In this document: piece by piece, positions 26,236-37,600 of the stretch
How positions within the stretch are numbered: the first letter of the stretch is position 1
How the letters are laid out: every line of letters begins with the position of its first letter
Assembly (NCBI GenBank): GCA_020848835.1
Contig: JADLHJ010000081.1
Coordinates: 81,721-145,720 of the forward strand
Source of the DNA: Candidatus Hydrogenedentota bacterium
GTDB lineage: Bacteria > Hydrogenedentota > Hydrogenedentia > Hydrogenedentales > SLHB01
Reading direction: 5' to 3'
DNA length: 64,000 nucleotides
Made by a program: the position numbers and the translations under genes
The notes under the pieces: generated by a model
What the model was told of the DNA's origin: nothing
The model's database searches: none
What the model saw: the letters and a program-made list of their open reading frames with translations, nothing else

Positions 26236-26582
26236 ATAAGGCGATAAAGAAATCCAATGTCCTCAAGCCTGAGGTGTGGGAGATTGAGGCGGCCGAAGCC
26301 AATTCCGGGAAGTGGGACTTGCGTCTGTATGTAGCGGGCCAGTCGCCGAAATCCATATCTGCTTTCAATAATCTCAAGCGATTATGCGAAGAACATCTGG
26401 AAGGCAAATACAAGATTGAAGTAATTGATCTGGTGAAAAATCCTGCCCTGGCCCGGGAGCACCAGATTGTGGCAATACCCACGTTAGTGAAACGGATTCC
26501 CGTGCCGCTTCGAAAGATAATTGGGGATTTGTCCGATACCGAGAAGACGCTCGTGGGCCTACAATTGCGTGAAGCCAAATAA
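26232..26582 (+). CDS. kaiB: KaiB-like thioredoxin-fold protein
   Basis: 116 residues, start overlapping the kaiC stop (ATGA). Residues about 25-110 match Kai[21 protein letters not shown], the [18 protein letters not shown] strand-helix and the cis-Pro region [20 protein letters not shown]. KaiB binds the CI ring of KaiC, in cyanobacteria after switching fold. A 25-residue N-terminal extension is unusual. It probably links KaiC state to the kinase encoded six bases downstream. Confidence 0.92.
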   Translation: MNKAIKKSNVLKPEVWEIEAAEANSGKWDLRLYVAGQSPKSISAFNNLKRLCEEHLEGKYKIEVIDLVKNPALAREHQIVAIPTLVKRIPVPLRKIIGDLSDTEKTLVGLQLREAK

Positions 26583-26588
26583 ATCGCT

Positions 26589-28244
26589 ATGCGTAACAAA
26601 GATGCACAAACTCGAGTGAGAGACGAACTAACGTTTGAACTCGACGAAGCAATAGAGACGGTACAAGCCATTCGAGAAGGCAAGGTTGACGCCTTCTTCG
26701 TGAGCGATCACGCTGGGGATCAAGTGCTTGTGCTGGATGGTTGCGACGCGCCATACCGGTTGCTCGTGGAAAAAATGCAGCAGGGCGCTGCAACCGTTAC
26801 TCGCGACGGAACTATTTTCTTCCACAATAACCGCTTTCTCGTTCTCTTGGGCATGGATGAGAACGTGACCGGGCAGAACATCATGTCTTTGGTAAGTGAA
26901 AAAGATCGCCCCGCGCTGGAGCAACTTATCGCAGATGGAGATGCGGGCGGAAGAGAAATCGAGGTGCTGTTCCAGCGCGCGGATGGAAGCGAGCTGCCGA
27001 CTTTGTTGACGCTTAGTCCGTTGCGCAATCCCGACGCGCTGTGCCTGATTTTCATCGATTTGTCCCTGCAAAAGAAGCGTGAGCACGAGCGCGTGACGCT
27101 GCAGTGGGAGCGCAATGCCCGCGAAGATGCGGAGCGTACGGCTGCCATGCTCGAGGCCACGCGGGCAGAACTGGAACAACGGGTTGCCGAGCGGACGGAC
27201 GCGTTGCGCAAGCTTGCGCTTGAGCTGACCAAGACCGAGCAACGCGAGCGAACGCGACTCGCGGAGATTCTGCATAACGATGTGCAGCAGCTTTTAATAG
27301 CGCTGAAGACGCAGGCGACGCTGGCTAAAAAACAGCCCGCACGAATGGATCAAATACTCCCGTTAATCGACCAGGTCATTGTAGCGTGCCGTGAGCTGAC
27401 ACTTGGTCTTTGCACGCCTTTGTTGCACCGCTCGGATCTGAAAACAACCATCGAATCGTATGCGAACCAATTGCAGGCGCACCACGGCCTCGCGACGACA
27501 TTGCTTGCAGAAGACGAGTTGCCTGACCTACCAGAAGCGTCACGGATGATTTTGTTTGAAGCTGCACGCGAGCTTCTGTTCAATGTGATTAAACATGCCG
27601 AGAGCAAATCTGCCGACGTCGTGCTCGGTGTAGAAGCGGGCAACGTTTACGTGGAAGTGCGCGACCAGGGCCTGGGCTGCGATCCTGCAAAATTGTTGTG
27701 CGATACCAGCAACAGCTTTGGTCTTTTTTCAATTCGCGATCGCTTGACCGCCGTTGGCGGAAGGATGTCTGCCTCCAGCCAAGTTGGCGAAGGCACCGTC
27801 ATTCGCATAACGGTCCCGACGAGCGACCGTTCGTTGATGCAAGCCGAGAATACGCAAGAACAGCCGGGAGAACAGCGGGTGCCGCGGGTGCAGCGCATTA
27901 TGGTTGTCGATGACCACGAGATCTTCCGGCACGCCTTAATTCGGCTATTGAGTTCTCAGGGGGAATTTCTCATTGTTGGGCAGGCATCGAACGGCAATGC
28001 CGCCTGCGAATTGGCGAAGCAGGTAAAGCCGGATACCATTGTGATGGATATTTCGATGCCAATCATGAATGGTATCGATGCCGCGGGCCTCATTCGTGCG
28101 GAAATGCCGGAAGTCCGCATCGTCGGCCTGTCCATGCACGATAGCGACACGATGATTCAAGCCTTCCTGAGTGCGGGCGGTGACGCTTTCATTAACAAGA
28201 CGGAACTTACCGAAAACCTCTTCGACGCACTACGCTGCAACTAG
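26589..28244 (+). CDS. PAS hybrid histidine kinase (HisKA_3) with receiver domain
   Basis: 551 residues, no membrane segment. N-terminal PAS domain (about 55-160: MQQGAATVTRDGTIFFHNNR), coiled coil (about 165-210), HisKA_3-type dimerisation helix with phospho-His in RTRLAEILHNDVQQLL (about 222), HATPase (N box LFNVIKHAESKSADVVL, G1 DQGLGCDP), and a C-terminal receiver (MVVDDHEIFRHALI, Asp in TIVMDISMP, Lys in FINKTEL). The NarL-like receiver has no DNA-binding output. The operon with kaiCB suggests it reads or sets the KaiC/KaiB state. Confidence 0.9.
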   Translation: MRNKDAQTRVRDELTFELDEAIETVQAIREGKVDAFFVSDHAGDQVLVLDGCDAPYRLLVEKMQQGAATVTRDGTIFFHNNRFLVLLGMDENVTGQNIMSLVSEKDRPALEQLIADGDAGGREIEVLFQRADGSELPTLLTLSPLRNPDALCLIFIDLSLQKKREHERVTLQWERNAREDAERTAAMLEATRAELEQRVAERTDALRKLALELTKTEQRERTRLAEILHNDVQQLLIALKTQATLAKKQPARMDQILPLIDQVIVACRELTLGLCTPLLHRSDLKTTIESYANQLQAHHGLATTLLAEDELPDLPEASRMILFEAARELLFNVIKHAESKSADVVLGVEAGNVYVEVRDQGLGCDPAKLLCDTSNSFGLFSIRDRLTAVGGRMSASSQVGEGTVIRITVPTSDRSLMQAENTQEQPGEQRVPRVQRIMVVDDHEIFRHALIRLLSSQGEFLIVGQASNGNAACELAKQVKPDTIVMDISMPIMNGIDAAGLIRAEMPEVRIVGLSMHDSDTMIQAFLSAGGDAFINKTELTENLFDALRCN

Positions 28245-28369
28245 CGCGTCTTACACAATCTCCTCCCCTACTTCCTACAAGTTCTTGCAAGTCGGGCCGA
28301 CTCCCGCAGCCGTCGCCAGCAGCCATACTTCTTGTGCGCGATACGAAGAATCGCAGAGGAGTCAGGCAA

Positions 28370-28564
28370 ATGAAACTCGCCAAACTGACCAGGCCCTTGG
28401 CCACGTCGATGCGTGAGCGTAGTTCCACATCTAAAGCTATGCCAAAGAAGATGAAGAACGTAGTGAACAATCCCGAGCAAACGCCGCAAGAGCCCAAGCA
28501 TCGCGTAAATGATCGCGACCGCGTGCGGCAAACCATGGGTGGCGACCACGTAGGAAAGCGTTGA
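28370..28564 (+). CDS. Small basic hypothetical protein, 64 aa
   Basis: ATG 28370 with GAGGAG seven bases upstream. The product is hydrophilic and rich in Arg, Lys, Asn and Pro (PKKMKNVVNNPEQTPQEPKH, ending GDHVGKR), probably unstructured. No family recognised. Confidence 0.45.
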   Translation: MKLAKLTRPLATSMRERSSTSKAMPKKMKNVVNNPEQTPQEPKHRVNDRDRVRQTMGGDHVGKR

Positions 28565-28732
28565 CACGCCGACGACGCGTTCGTAGGAATGATGGTACGC
28601 ACACCGTAAGACGCGACTGTATTTCCCGCAGACCCGACTTATCGCGGAATGAACGCGGCGTCTCGTTGTTAGAGGTGACACCGGCGACTACTGGACGCCT
28701 GAGCAAACGAGTTCGGATTAAGGAGATTCGCT

Positions 28733-29134
28733 ATGCGTAACTACCGAGTGGCTACCAGGGCAATTGTGATGTTGAGCGTGTTGTTGTTGATCAGCGTTTC
28801 GGCAATGGCGGGCGGAACGTGGGTGAAGACACGCATAGGCCTCAACAACAAAGCGAGCGATCCACTGGCGGATGGAAAAGCGGTGTATCGCGAAAAGGAT
28901 CTTGGGCTACGCCGCACGCTTCGCGTTGAGGTGGAAGATGTTTCATCGGCAACTAGCGTCGATGTGTTCGTCGATGATGTAAATGTCGGCACGATCAATC
29001 TTCTGCTCGGGGCCGGCGAGCTTGAAATCGATACAAATGATGGCGACACCGTGCCGGTAGTTGTATTTGGATCCATCGTGAAAGTCAGAGATTCTTCCGA
29101 CAATCACGTCATTCTGCGCGGTAGAAACCATTAA
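28733..29134 (+). CDS. Secreted hypothetical protein, 133 aa
   Basis: AAGGAG lies upstream of the ATG. A classical signal peptide (AIVMLSVLLLISVSAMAGG) is followed by about 105 residues that look all-beta (SVDVFVDDVNVGTINLLLGA), with alternating hydrophobic and acidic residues. This could be a small extracytoplasmic beta-sandwich. It may pair with the secreted protein at 29202, 67 bases on. Confidence 0.65.
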   Translation: MRNYRVATRAIVMLSVLLLISVSAMAGGTWVKTRIGLNNKASDPLADGKAVYREKDLGLRRTLRVEVEDVSSATSVDVFVDDVNVGTINLLLGAGELEIDTNDGDTVPVVVFGSIVKVRDSSDNHVILRGRNH

Positions 29135-29201
29135 GCAAATCGAATTTGCGTGCTTGACGGCAATTTGGCTCGTGGCACGCTAAACCATGGAGGAACGAAG
29201 G

Positions 29202-29885
29202 ATGCGATGGCGACTGAATATACGGTTGATGTTCGTAATGGCGGCGACACTGGCGGTATCTGTTGCGTATGCGGCTGAAAAAATTACCGTCGTGAAAGAC
29301 GCGGATGGCAAGACTATTTATCGGCATGAAGCGTTGGCAGACGATGATCACGATTACGTAACAGTTACTGTGAAGTCTGCGCCGCCCGAACCGATGGAAG
29401 AAGTAGTGCGGCTGGAATCGAAACCGGATCCCAAAGCCGTGTGGATTCCTGGGTATTGGCGCTGGGATGCCGGCGAGGCAAAGTATGAATGGGTTTCGGG
29501 TATATGGCGCCGCGAGATCCCAGACACCGCATGGATAGCCGGCAAATGGATCAAGATTGGCGACGAGTGGGAATGGCAGCCTGGCTATTGGGCGCCAAAA
29601 GAATCGCCGGACATGGTCGTTGTGAAGATTAGCCCGCCGGAACCATTGAAAGAAGAACCGGGCGCGGCACCGGGTTCAGGTTATATCTGGGTGCCGGGTG
29701 TTTGGAAATACGATTCGGATCTCGGCAAATACAAGTGGATTCCTGGTTCGTGGGAGCGTCCTGCCACAGAAGGAATGACGTATGTCCCGGGTCGCTGGAT
29801 CAAGACGAGCAGCGGTAGTACATACATTCCCGGTCATTGGGACTATGAAGTGAAATCGCGCACCTACATCGTGAAGACCGACTGA
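29202..29885 (+). CDS. WxxGxW (YXWQ/BcpO-like) repeat exported protein
   Basis: 227 residues from ATG 29202 (GGAGG eight bases before). After a signal peptide (MFVMAATLAVSVAYA) come about seven copies of a W-x-x-G-x-W repeat: VWIPGYWRW, EWVSGIWRR, AWIAGKWIK, EWQPGYWAP, IWVPGVWKY, KWIPGSWER, TYVPGRWIK and TYIPGHWDY. Such repeats form short aromatic beta hairpins in outer-envelope proteins. Function is unknown; no enzyme motif is present. Confidence 0.85.
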   Translation: MRWRLNIRLMFVMAATLAVSVAYAAEKITVVKDADGKTIYRHEALADDDHDYVTVTVKSAPPEPMEEVVRLESKPDPKAVWIPGYWRWDAGEAKYEWVSGIWRREIPDTAWIAGKWIKIGDEWEWQPGYWAPKESPDMVVVKISPPEPLKEEPGAAPGSGYIWVPGVWKYDSDLGKYKWIPGSWERPATEGMTYVPGRWIKTSSGSTYIPGHWDYEVKSRTYIVKTD

Positions 29886-29921
29886 TTGGCGCAACTCCGA
29901 AGTCTGGCGCGCTGCGATCGT

Positions 29922-31601
29922 TCAGGTTGCAGCGCGTTTTGTTTTTGGCGATGAATGTGTCGCAAATGCCGGAGCTGCACCGTTTGCGCCAATGCATTCG
30001 TGGATAGTCGCCAAGAGTTCTTCCAATGCGACCCCTTTGCTGAGATAGCGGGACGCGCCCGCCTTGATCATGGCGTCCGCGATATGCTTTTCAGAATGCA
30101 TGGATAGTCCGATCACTTTTATGCGCGGGTTCCTGGACAATACGATGCGCGTGGCTTCGAGGCCGTTCATGGCGCCAAGGTTCATGTCCATCAGAATTAC
30201 ATCGGGGTTGAGCGATGCCGCGAGATCGATGGCTTGCGGACCATCTTCGGCCTCGCCGATGACCTGGATGCTTGGCTCCATTCGCAACAAGCCGACGAGA
30301 CATTCGCGGACGATTTTATGATCGTCCACGACGAGGATAGAAATTGGTGTGGCGGAATCGCGGGCCTGAAAAATTCCACCGACATCATCGGCCTGCGGAT
30401 CCGCTGTTTGCGCGAAAGTCTCGTTTGATCGTTTTACAGGCGAAGTAAGTACAATGCGCGTGCCTGAGCCTGGCGCGCTTTGGATGTCTATGGTGCCGCC
30501 CAGATACACAAGGCGCTGTTGTATCGTGAACAATCCAAATGTTGCACTCTCACCCGTGGCGTCGCGTTTTTTGGTCAGGTCGAAACCGAAGCCTCTGTCA
30601 TCGACGATCAACTGGATGCGTTCATCGTCTGTACGAGACAGGAACAATTCGGCTTCGGAGACACCAGCGTGCTTTACCGCATTGAAGAGCAGCTCGCGTG
30701 CGCATTCGAAGAGCAGGCGCCGTTCCTCGTCACTGTCGGGTTCCGCGCCGGGTTCGAAATGACAGTCCACTCTGAACTGATGGTGGTCGGCCATTTCCTT
30801 CGCCAGCCATTGCAGCCCCGCCGCAAGCCCAGCTTCTTGTAGCACCGGTGGCGTGAGTTCGACGGTAAGCGAGCGGGATATTGAAAGGGCTTCGCTGAGC
30901 AAGGCGTTGACTTCGTCTACGGTTGATTGGCGTGCTTCGCAATCCTTTTCGCGATTGAGAAAGGCAAGCCGCATTTTCGCGGAGACGAGCAGTTGCTGGA
31001 CTGAATCGTGCAGGACTGCTGCAAGCCGTTTTCGCTCACGCTCTTCTGTTTGAATGAGTTCCGTTGCGAGCGCGCGCAATTGATCTACGAGGGCTTGCAC
31101 TTCCCCTTTGCTTTCGGACAGTGCCAGTTCCGCTTGACGACGCTCGGCGATTTCGTTCTTGAGGGCGCGGTTTATCCGGTAGAGGCTGACGAACGCGGCA
31201 ACCTTCGATCTTAGTACGGCGGGGTTGCAGGGCTTATTCAGATAATCGACAGCGCCAACGTCGTATCCCTGCAACACGTGCTCGTCTTCATGGTAATACG
31301 CGGTCAGAAAAATAATTGGAAGGTGTTGGGTTTTCTTGCGTTGTTTGATGAGCTGGGCGAGTTCGAGTCCGTTCATTTCCGGCATGCGAACGTCGAGCAC
31401 GAGCAACGCGAAGTCCTCTTCCACAAGCGCTTTCAAAGCGTCGTCCGCGTTTTGCGCGCGCACGAGGCGGTACTCCGGTGCGCTGAGAATGCTTTCCAGG
31501 ACTTCGAGGTTTCGGGCATCGTCGTCTACGAGCAGGATATTTACGTCCCGTCCATCGTTGGACAGCGCACCTGAGCCCATAGTGTGCAAAGTCTCCGTCA
31601 T
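29922..31601 (-). CDS. REC-HisKA_3-HATPase-REC hybrid signalling protein
   Basis: 559 residues from the ATG at 31601, which overlaps the TAA of the giant kinase gene upstream. N-terminal receiver (ILLVDDDARNLEVLE, Asp in LLVLDVRMPEMNG, Lys in LNKPCNP), coiled coil, HisKA_3 with phospho-His in RKRLAAVLHDSVQQLL, HATPase (LLFNAVKHAGVSEAEL, DDRGFGFD) and a C-terminal NarL-like receiver (ILVVDDHKIVRE, Asp in VILMDMNLG). It is similar in layout to the kinase at 26589, so the two are probably paralogous. Coupling to the poly-HAMP kinase suggests phosphotransfer between them. Confidence 0.9.
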   Translation of the reverse strand: MTETLHTMGSGALSNDGRDVNILLVDDDARNLEVLESILSAPEYRLVRAQNADDALKALVEEDFALLVLDVRMPEMNGLELAQLIKQRKKTQHLPIIFLTAYYHEDEHVLQGYDVGAVDYLNKPCNPAVLRSKVAAFVSLYRINRALKNEIAERRQAELALSESKGEVQALVDQLRALATELIQTEERERKRLAAVLHDSVQQLLVSAKMRLAFLNREKDCEARQSTVDEVNALLSEALSISRSLTVELTPPVLQEAGLAAGLQWLAKEMADHHQFRVDCHFEPGAEPDSDEERRLLFECARELLFNAVKHAGVSEAELFLSRTDDERIQLIVDDRGFGFDLTKKRDATGESATFGLFTIQQRLVYLGGTIDIQSAPGSGTRIVLTSPVKRSNETFAQTADPQADDVGGIFQARDSATPISILVVDDHKIVRECLVGLLRMEPSIQVIGEAEDGPQAIDLAASLNPDVILMDMNLGAMNGLEATRIVLSRNPRIKVIGLSMHSEKHIADAMIKAGASRYLSKGVALEELLATIHECIGANGAAPAFATHSSPKTKRAAT

Positions 31602-34600
31602 TAACGACACAGCCATACTCGCAATAAGGATAGCAACTGCTCAATATTAACGGGTTTCGCGATGTAATCGGAAGCGCCCGCTTCGAGGCATTTCTCGCGA
31701 TCGCCTTTCATCGCTTTCGCCGTGAGCGCGAGGATTGGCAAGCCGCGGAAGCGGGGGTCTTTACGAATTTCGCGCATGGTCTCGAAGCCGTCCATTTCCG
31801 GCATCATGATGTCCATCAACACCATGTTTACGTCCGGCGATTCCGCGAGCATCTCGATGGCCTGGCGTCCGTTGGTCGCGGTCAGGACTTCCATTTCGTG
31901 GTTCTCGAGTACGCCGGCGAGCGCGAAGATGTTGCGGGCGTCGTCATCGACAATCAGCACTCTGCGTCCGTGCAGGGCCTCGTTCGACAAGTGAAGCCTT
32001 TCGAGCATTTGCTGCTTGGGCTTGGGTAGATCGGAAACGACGCGGTGCAGGAACAAGGCGGTCTCGTCAAACAAGCGTTCGGGCGAGTGCACGTCTTTGA
32101 GGACGACGCTCTTGGCCATCGATTTCAATTCGGCTTGCTCCGATGTTGAAAGCTCTTTCCCTGTAAATACGATTATCGGCAGTGTCGATAGCACGGGTTC
32201 CTGTTTGATCTTGTCCAAAAGCTCGAAGCCGGTCATGTCCGGTAGGCGCAGGTCGAGCACGCAACAATCGAATGGGTTGTCCAAGAGCGCTTGAAAGGCA
32301 TCCTCGCCGGAGCACGCGGTTTTGATCTCGAGATCATCGTGGGCTAGCAGTTCGACAATGCTTTTCGATTCGGTCTCATTGTCTTCGACAATGAGCAAGC
32401 GTTTGAGATGTGGCGTCACGAAGTCTTTGATGCGATCGAAGCAGGTCTCAAGTTCTTCGGTCGTAACCGGCTTGACCAGATATGCGAAGGCGCCGTGCGA
32501 CAGTCCGTGCTGCCGCTCTTCTTCCAGCGAAATAATCTGTACGGGAATGTGGCGGGTAGCGGGATCGACTTTCAAGTTATTCAGCACTGTCCAGCCCAAC
32601 ATGTCTGGCAGGAAGATGTCGAGCGTGATTGCCGTGGGCAAATATTGGCGCGCGAGCGCGAGACCTTGATGGCCGCGCGATGCGACGATGCCCTTGAACC
32701 CTTTGTCGCGCGCAAGACCCAACAAGACGCGCGCGTAATGCGGGTCGTCTTCGACGATGAGCAAGGTCGTATCGCCAGGCCCGACTGTCGCGCGGTCGTC
32801 TGAAACCGTTTCTTCGCGCGCGATGGGAAGTATCTGCATCGGAGGCGGCGCGCTGCTTGTGCTAGTTTCATTGGTCGATATGCTGGGCCCCGCGTAGGTC
32901 AAGGGCAGATACAGGGTGAATGTGCTGCCTTGGCCGGGGACGCTGCTTAGACGAATTTCACCGCCGAGCAGCGAGGCGAGTTCGCGACTGATGGCAAGAC
33001 CCAAACCGGTACCGCCGTACTTGCGGCTAGTGCCGGCGTCGGCCTGCTGGAACGCTTCGAAGATAATGCGTTGTTTCTCCGGAGGGATACCGATGCCCGT
33101 GTCGGTGATGGACAACGAGATTACGCTTTGCGCGCGACTCAACATCGGGTGGTCGGGTGTCCATCCGTCGTCTGCGCGGCGCACACGCATGGAGACGTGG
33201 CCGACTGACGTGAACTTGAACGCGTTCGAGAGCAGGTTTTTCAGAATCTGCTGCAACCGTTTCGGGTCGGTGATAAAAGACCTGGGCAAGTCGGCGGCAA
33301 GCTCCGTGTGCAGCATGAGGTTTTTCGATTCGGCTACGTGGCGGAAGTTGCGCTCGACGCTGTCGCGCAGTTCGGTGAACGCCATCTCCTCCGTTTCAAC
33401 GCTCACGGTGCCGGACTCGATCTTGGAAAGGTCTAGGATGTCGTTGATCAGCGTGAGCAGATCGGAACCGGCGGAGTGGATGTTGCGCGAGAATTCGACT
33501 TGTTTGGTTGTGAGATTGCCGGCCGAGTTTTCGGCAAGCTGCTGACCGAGGATGAGGATCGAGTTCAGCGGCGTGCGCAACTCGTGCGACATGTTCGCGA
33601 GGAATTCGGATTTGTATTTGGAAGTGAGCGCGAGTTCGGCGGCCTTTTCTTCGAGTGCGCGGCGCGCCTGCTCCACTTCCTTGTTTTTGCGTTCGACTTC
33701 CACGTTCTGTTCGACCAACTGTTTAGCCTTTTCCGCGAGTTCTTCGTTGGTCTGTTGCAACTCTTTCTGTTGCGTCTGCAATTCGGCGGTTAACTGTTGC
33801 GACTGTTGCAGCAGGTTTTCCGTGCGCATCGTCGCTTCGATGGTGTTGAGCACGACGCCGATACTCATGGTGAGCTGCTCGAGGAAGGTGAGGTAGGTCG
33901 TTGGGAAGGGCTTCAACGACGCCAACTCGATAACGGCTTTTGTTTCACCTTCGAAAAGTGCGGGCAACACGACGATGTTACGCGGCGCGGCTTCGCCCAG
34001 GCTCGAATGAATCTGCGTATACTCGGCGGGTACTTCCGTGAGCAGGATGCGCTGCTTTTCCACGGCGCATTGGCCGACGAGGCCTTTGCCAATCGGAATG
34101 CGCTCGGGCTGATCGTGGCGTTGCGCGTAGCCCGCGAGCAGGCGCAACGACGGTTCGGGCAACATCTCGATTTGATAGATTGCGCCTTGCTGCGCGTTCA
34201 CGAGCGGCGCGAGTTCGGACATCAGCGTCTGGCCCACGGTGAACAGATCGCGCTGCCCTTGCAGCATGCCCGCGAACTTCGCGAGGTTCGTCTTCAACCA
34301 GTCCTGCTCCATGTTACGTTCCGTCGTAACGCGCAGGTTGTTGATCATCGTATTCACGTTGTCTTTAAGCTCGGCCACTTCGCCGCGCGCGTCCACCTGA
34401 ATCGAACGCGTGAGGTCGCCTTGCGTCACCGCGGTGGCCACTTCGGCGATGGCGCGCACCTGCGTGCTCAGGTTTGCGGCGAGCAGGTTTACGTTACCGG
34501 TAAGGTCTTTCCAGGTACCCGCGGCGCCGGGCACGTTGGCCTGACCGCCGAGGCGCCCTTCCACGCCGACTTCGCGCGCAACGTTCGTTACCTGTTCCGC

Positions 34601-37600
34601 GAAAGTCGCGAGCGTGTCGGTCATGTTATTGATCGTGTCCGCGAGTGCGGCCACTTCGCCTTTTGCTTCCACTGTAAGCTTTTGGCGCAGATTTCCATCG
34701 GCGACGGCGGTCACCACTTTTACGATACCGCGCACCTGATTGGTGAGGTTGGCGGCCATGACGTTTACGGAGTCGGTGAGGTCTTTCCAGGTACCCGCCA
34801 CGCCGGGCACTGTCGCCTGACCGCCGAGTTTACCGTCCGTACCGACTTCGCGCGCGACGCGCGTGACTTCCGCGGCGAACGCGTTCAACTGGTCGACCAT
34901 CGTGTTAATGGTGTTTTTGAGTTCGAGGATTTCGCCCTTTGCGTCGGCAGTAATCTTGCGCGACAAGTCGCCGCGCGCAACGGCAGTCGTCACCTCAGCG
35001 ATGTTGCGGACTTGCGCTGTGAGGTTGGAGGCCATCGCGTTCACGGAGTCGGTCAAGTCTTTCCAGGTACCCGCGACGCCGGGCACGACGCCTTGTACGC
35101 CAAGACGACCTTCTGTACCCACTTCGCGCGCCACACGCGTCACTTCCGATGCGAACCCGCGCAACTGCTCGACCATCGTGTTGATGGTTTCTTTTAGTTG
35201 GAGCAGTTCGCCGCGCACGTCTACGGTGATCTTTTTCGACAAGTCACCGCTTGCCACCGCAATCGTAACTTCGGCGATGTTACGCACCTGGGCGGTCAGG
35301 TTCGACGCCATCGAGTTGACGTTATCGGTCAGGTCCTTCCACGTGCCCGCGACCCCGGGAACAACCGCCTGACCGCCCAGTTTTCCGTCGGTGCCCACTT
35401 CACGCGCGACGCGGCTCACTTCAGCCGCGAAGGCGTTGAGTTGGTCCACCATCGTATTGATTGTGTTTTTGAGTTCGAGAATTTCGCCTTTTGTGTCGGC
35501 GGTAATCTTGCGCGACAAGTCGCCGCGCGCAACGGCGGTCGTCACTTCCGCGATGTTGCGCACCTGCGACGTTAGGTTGGAAGCCATCGAGTTCACGTTG
35601 TCGGTCAAGTCTTTCCAAGTACCTGCGACGCCCGGCACCGCGGCCTGACCGCCTAACTTTCCGTCCGTACCCACTTCGCGCGCCACGCGGCTTACTTCGG
35701 ACGCGAAGGCATTGAGCTGATCGACCATAACGTTCATGGCTTCTTTGAGCTGAAGGATTTCGCCGCGCACATCTACGGTGATCTTTTTCGACAAGTCGCC
35801 ATTCGCGACGGCGATCGTTACTTCGGCGATGTTACGCACCTGCGCGGTGAGGTTGGAGGCCATCGAGTTCACGTTGTCGGTCAAGTCTTTCCACGTACCC
35901 GCGACACCGGGCACTGCGGCCTGACCTCCGAGCTTACCGTCCGTACCGACTTCGCGCGCGACGCGTGTCACCTCGGCGGCGAATGCGTTGAGCTGGTCGA
36001 CCATCGTGTTGATGGTGTTCTTCAGTTCGAGAATTTCGCCTTTGGCGTCGGCGGTAATCTTGCGCGACAAGTCGCCGCGCGCGACGGCGGTGGTTACTTC
36101 GGCGATGTTACGCACCTGTGCGGTAAGGTTGGATGCCATCGAGTTAACGGAGTCGGTCAAGTCTTTCCAGGTGCCCGCCACGCCCGGCACGACGCCCTGT
36201 CCGCCGAGCTTTCCTTCACTTCCTACTTCGCGCGCCACGCGCGTTACTTCGGCGGCGAATGCGTTGAGCTGATCCACCATCGTGTTGATGGTGTTTTTGA
36301 GTTCGAGGATTTCGCCTTTGGCGTCGGCGGTGATCGTGCGAGACAAGTCGCCGCGCGCGACAGCGGTGGTCACTTCAGCGATGTTGCGCACCTGTGCGGT
36401 TAGGTTTGATCCCATCGCGTTCACGGAGTCGGTCAAGTCTTTCCACGTGCCTGCGACGCCGGGCACCATCGCCTGCACGCCGAGGCGGCCTTCCGTACCG
36501 ACTTCGCGGGCCACGCGCGTCACTTCCGATGCGAAACCGCGCAACTGTTCGACCATCGTATTGATGGTTTCTTTTAACTGGAGCAACTCGCCGCGGACGT
36601 CCACGGTGATTTTTTTCGACAAGTCGCCGTTCGCGACGGCAATGGTCACTTCGGCGATATTACGCACCTGCGCCGTGAGATTGGAGGCCATCGAGTTCAC
36701 GTTATCGGTGAGGTCTTTCCAGGTGCCCGCCACGCCCGGCACTTCAGCCTGACCGCCCAGCTTTCCTTCTGTACCGACTTCGCGCGCGACGCGGCTCACT
36801 TCGGAGGCGAAGCCGTTTAACTGGTCCACCATTGTGTTGATGGTGTTTTTGAGTTCGAGGATTTCGCCTTTGGCATCGGCGGTGATTTTGCGCGACAAGT
36901 CGCCGCGCGCAACGGCCGTGGTGACCTCTGCGATGTTACGGACCTGCGACGTGAGGTTGGAGGCCATGGAGTTCACGTTATCGGTCAAGTCTTTCCAGGT
37001 GCCGCCTACGCCTTGCACTTCGGCCTGTCCACCGAGCTTTCCGTCCGTACCGACTTCGCGCGCCACACGGCTTACTTCCGATGCGAAGCCGTTCAACTGG
37101 TCCACCATGATGTTGATGGTGTTTTTCAGTTCGAGGATTTCGCCTTTGGCGTCGGCCGTGATTTTGCGCGAGAGGTCGCCGCGCGCAACGGCTGTCGTGA
37201 CCTCGGCGATGTTGCGGACCTGGTCGGTGAGGTTTGACGCCATCGAGTTGACGTTTTCGGTGAGATCTTTCCAGGTACCTGCGACACCGGACACCTGCGC
37301 CTGTCCGCCGAGCTTACCGTCCGTACCGACTTCGCGCGCCACGCGCGTCACTTCCGCGGCGAATGCGTTTAATTGGTCCACCATCGTGTTGATGGTGTCT
37401 TTGAGTTCGAGAATTTCACCCTTGGCATCAGCGGTGATCTTGCGCGACAAGTCGCCGCTCGCGACGGCAGTGGTTACTTCGGCGATGTTGCGGACCTGGT
37501 CGGTGAGGTTTGAGGCCATCGAGTTCACGGAGTCGGTGAGGTCTTTCCACGTTCCTGCCACACCGGGCACAACAGCCTGGCCGCCGAGTTTACCGTCGGT

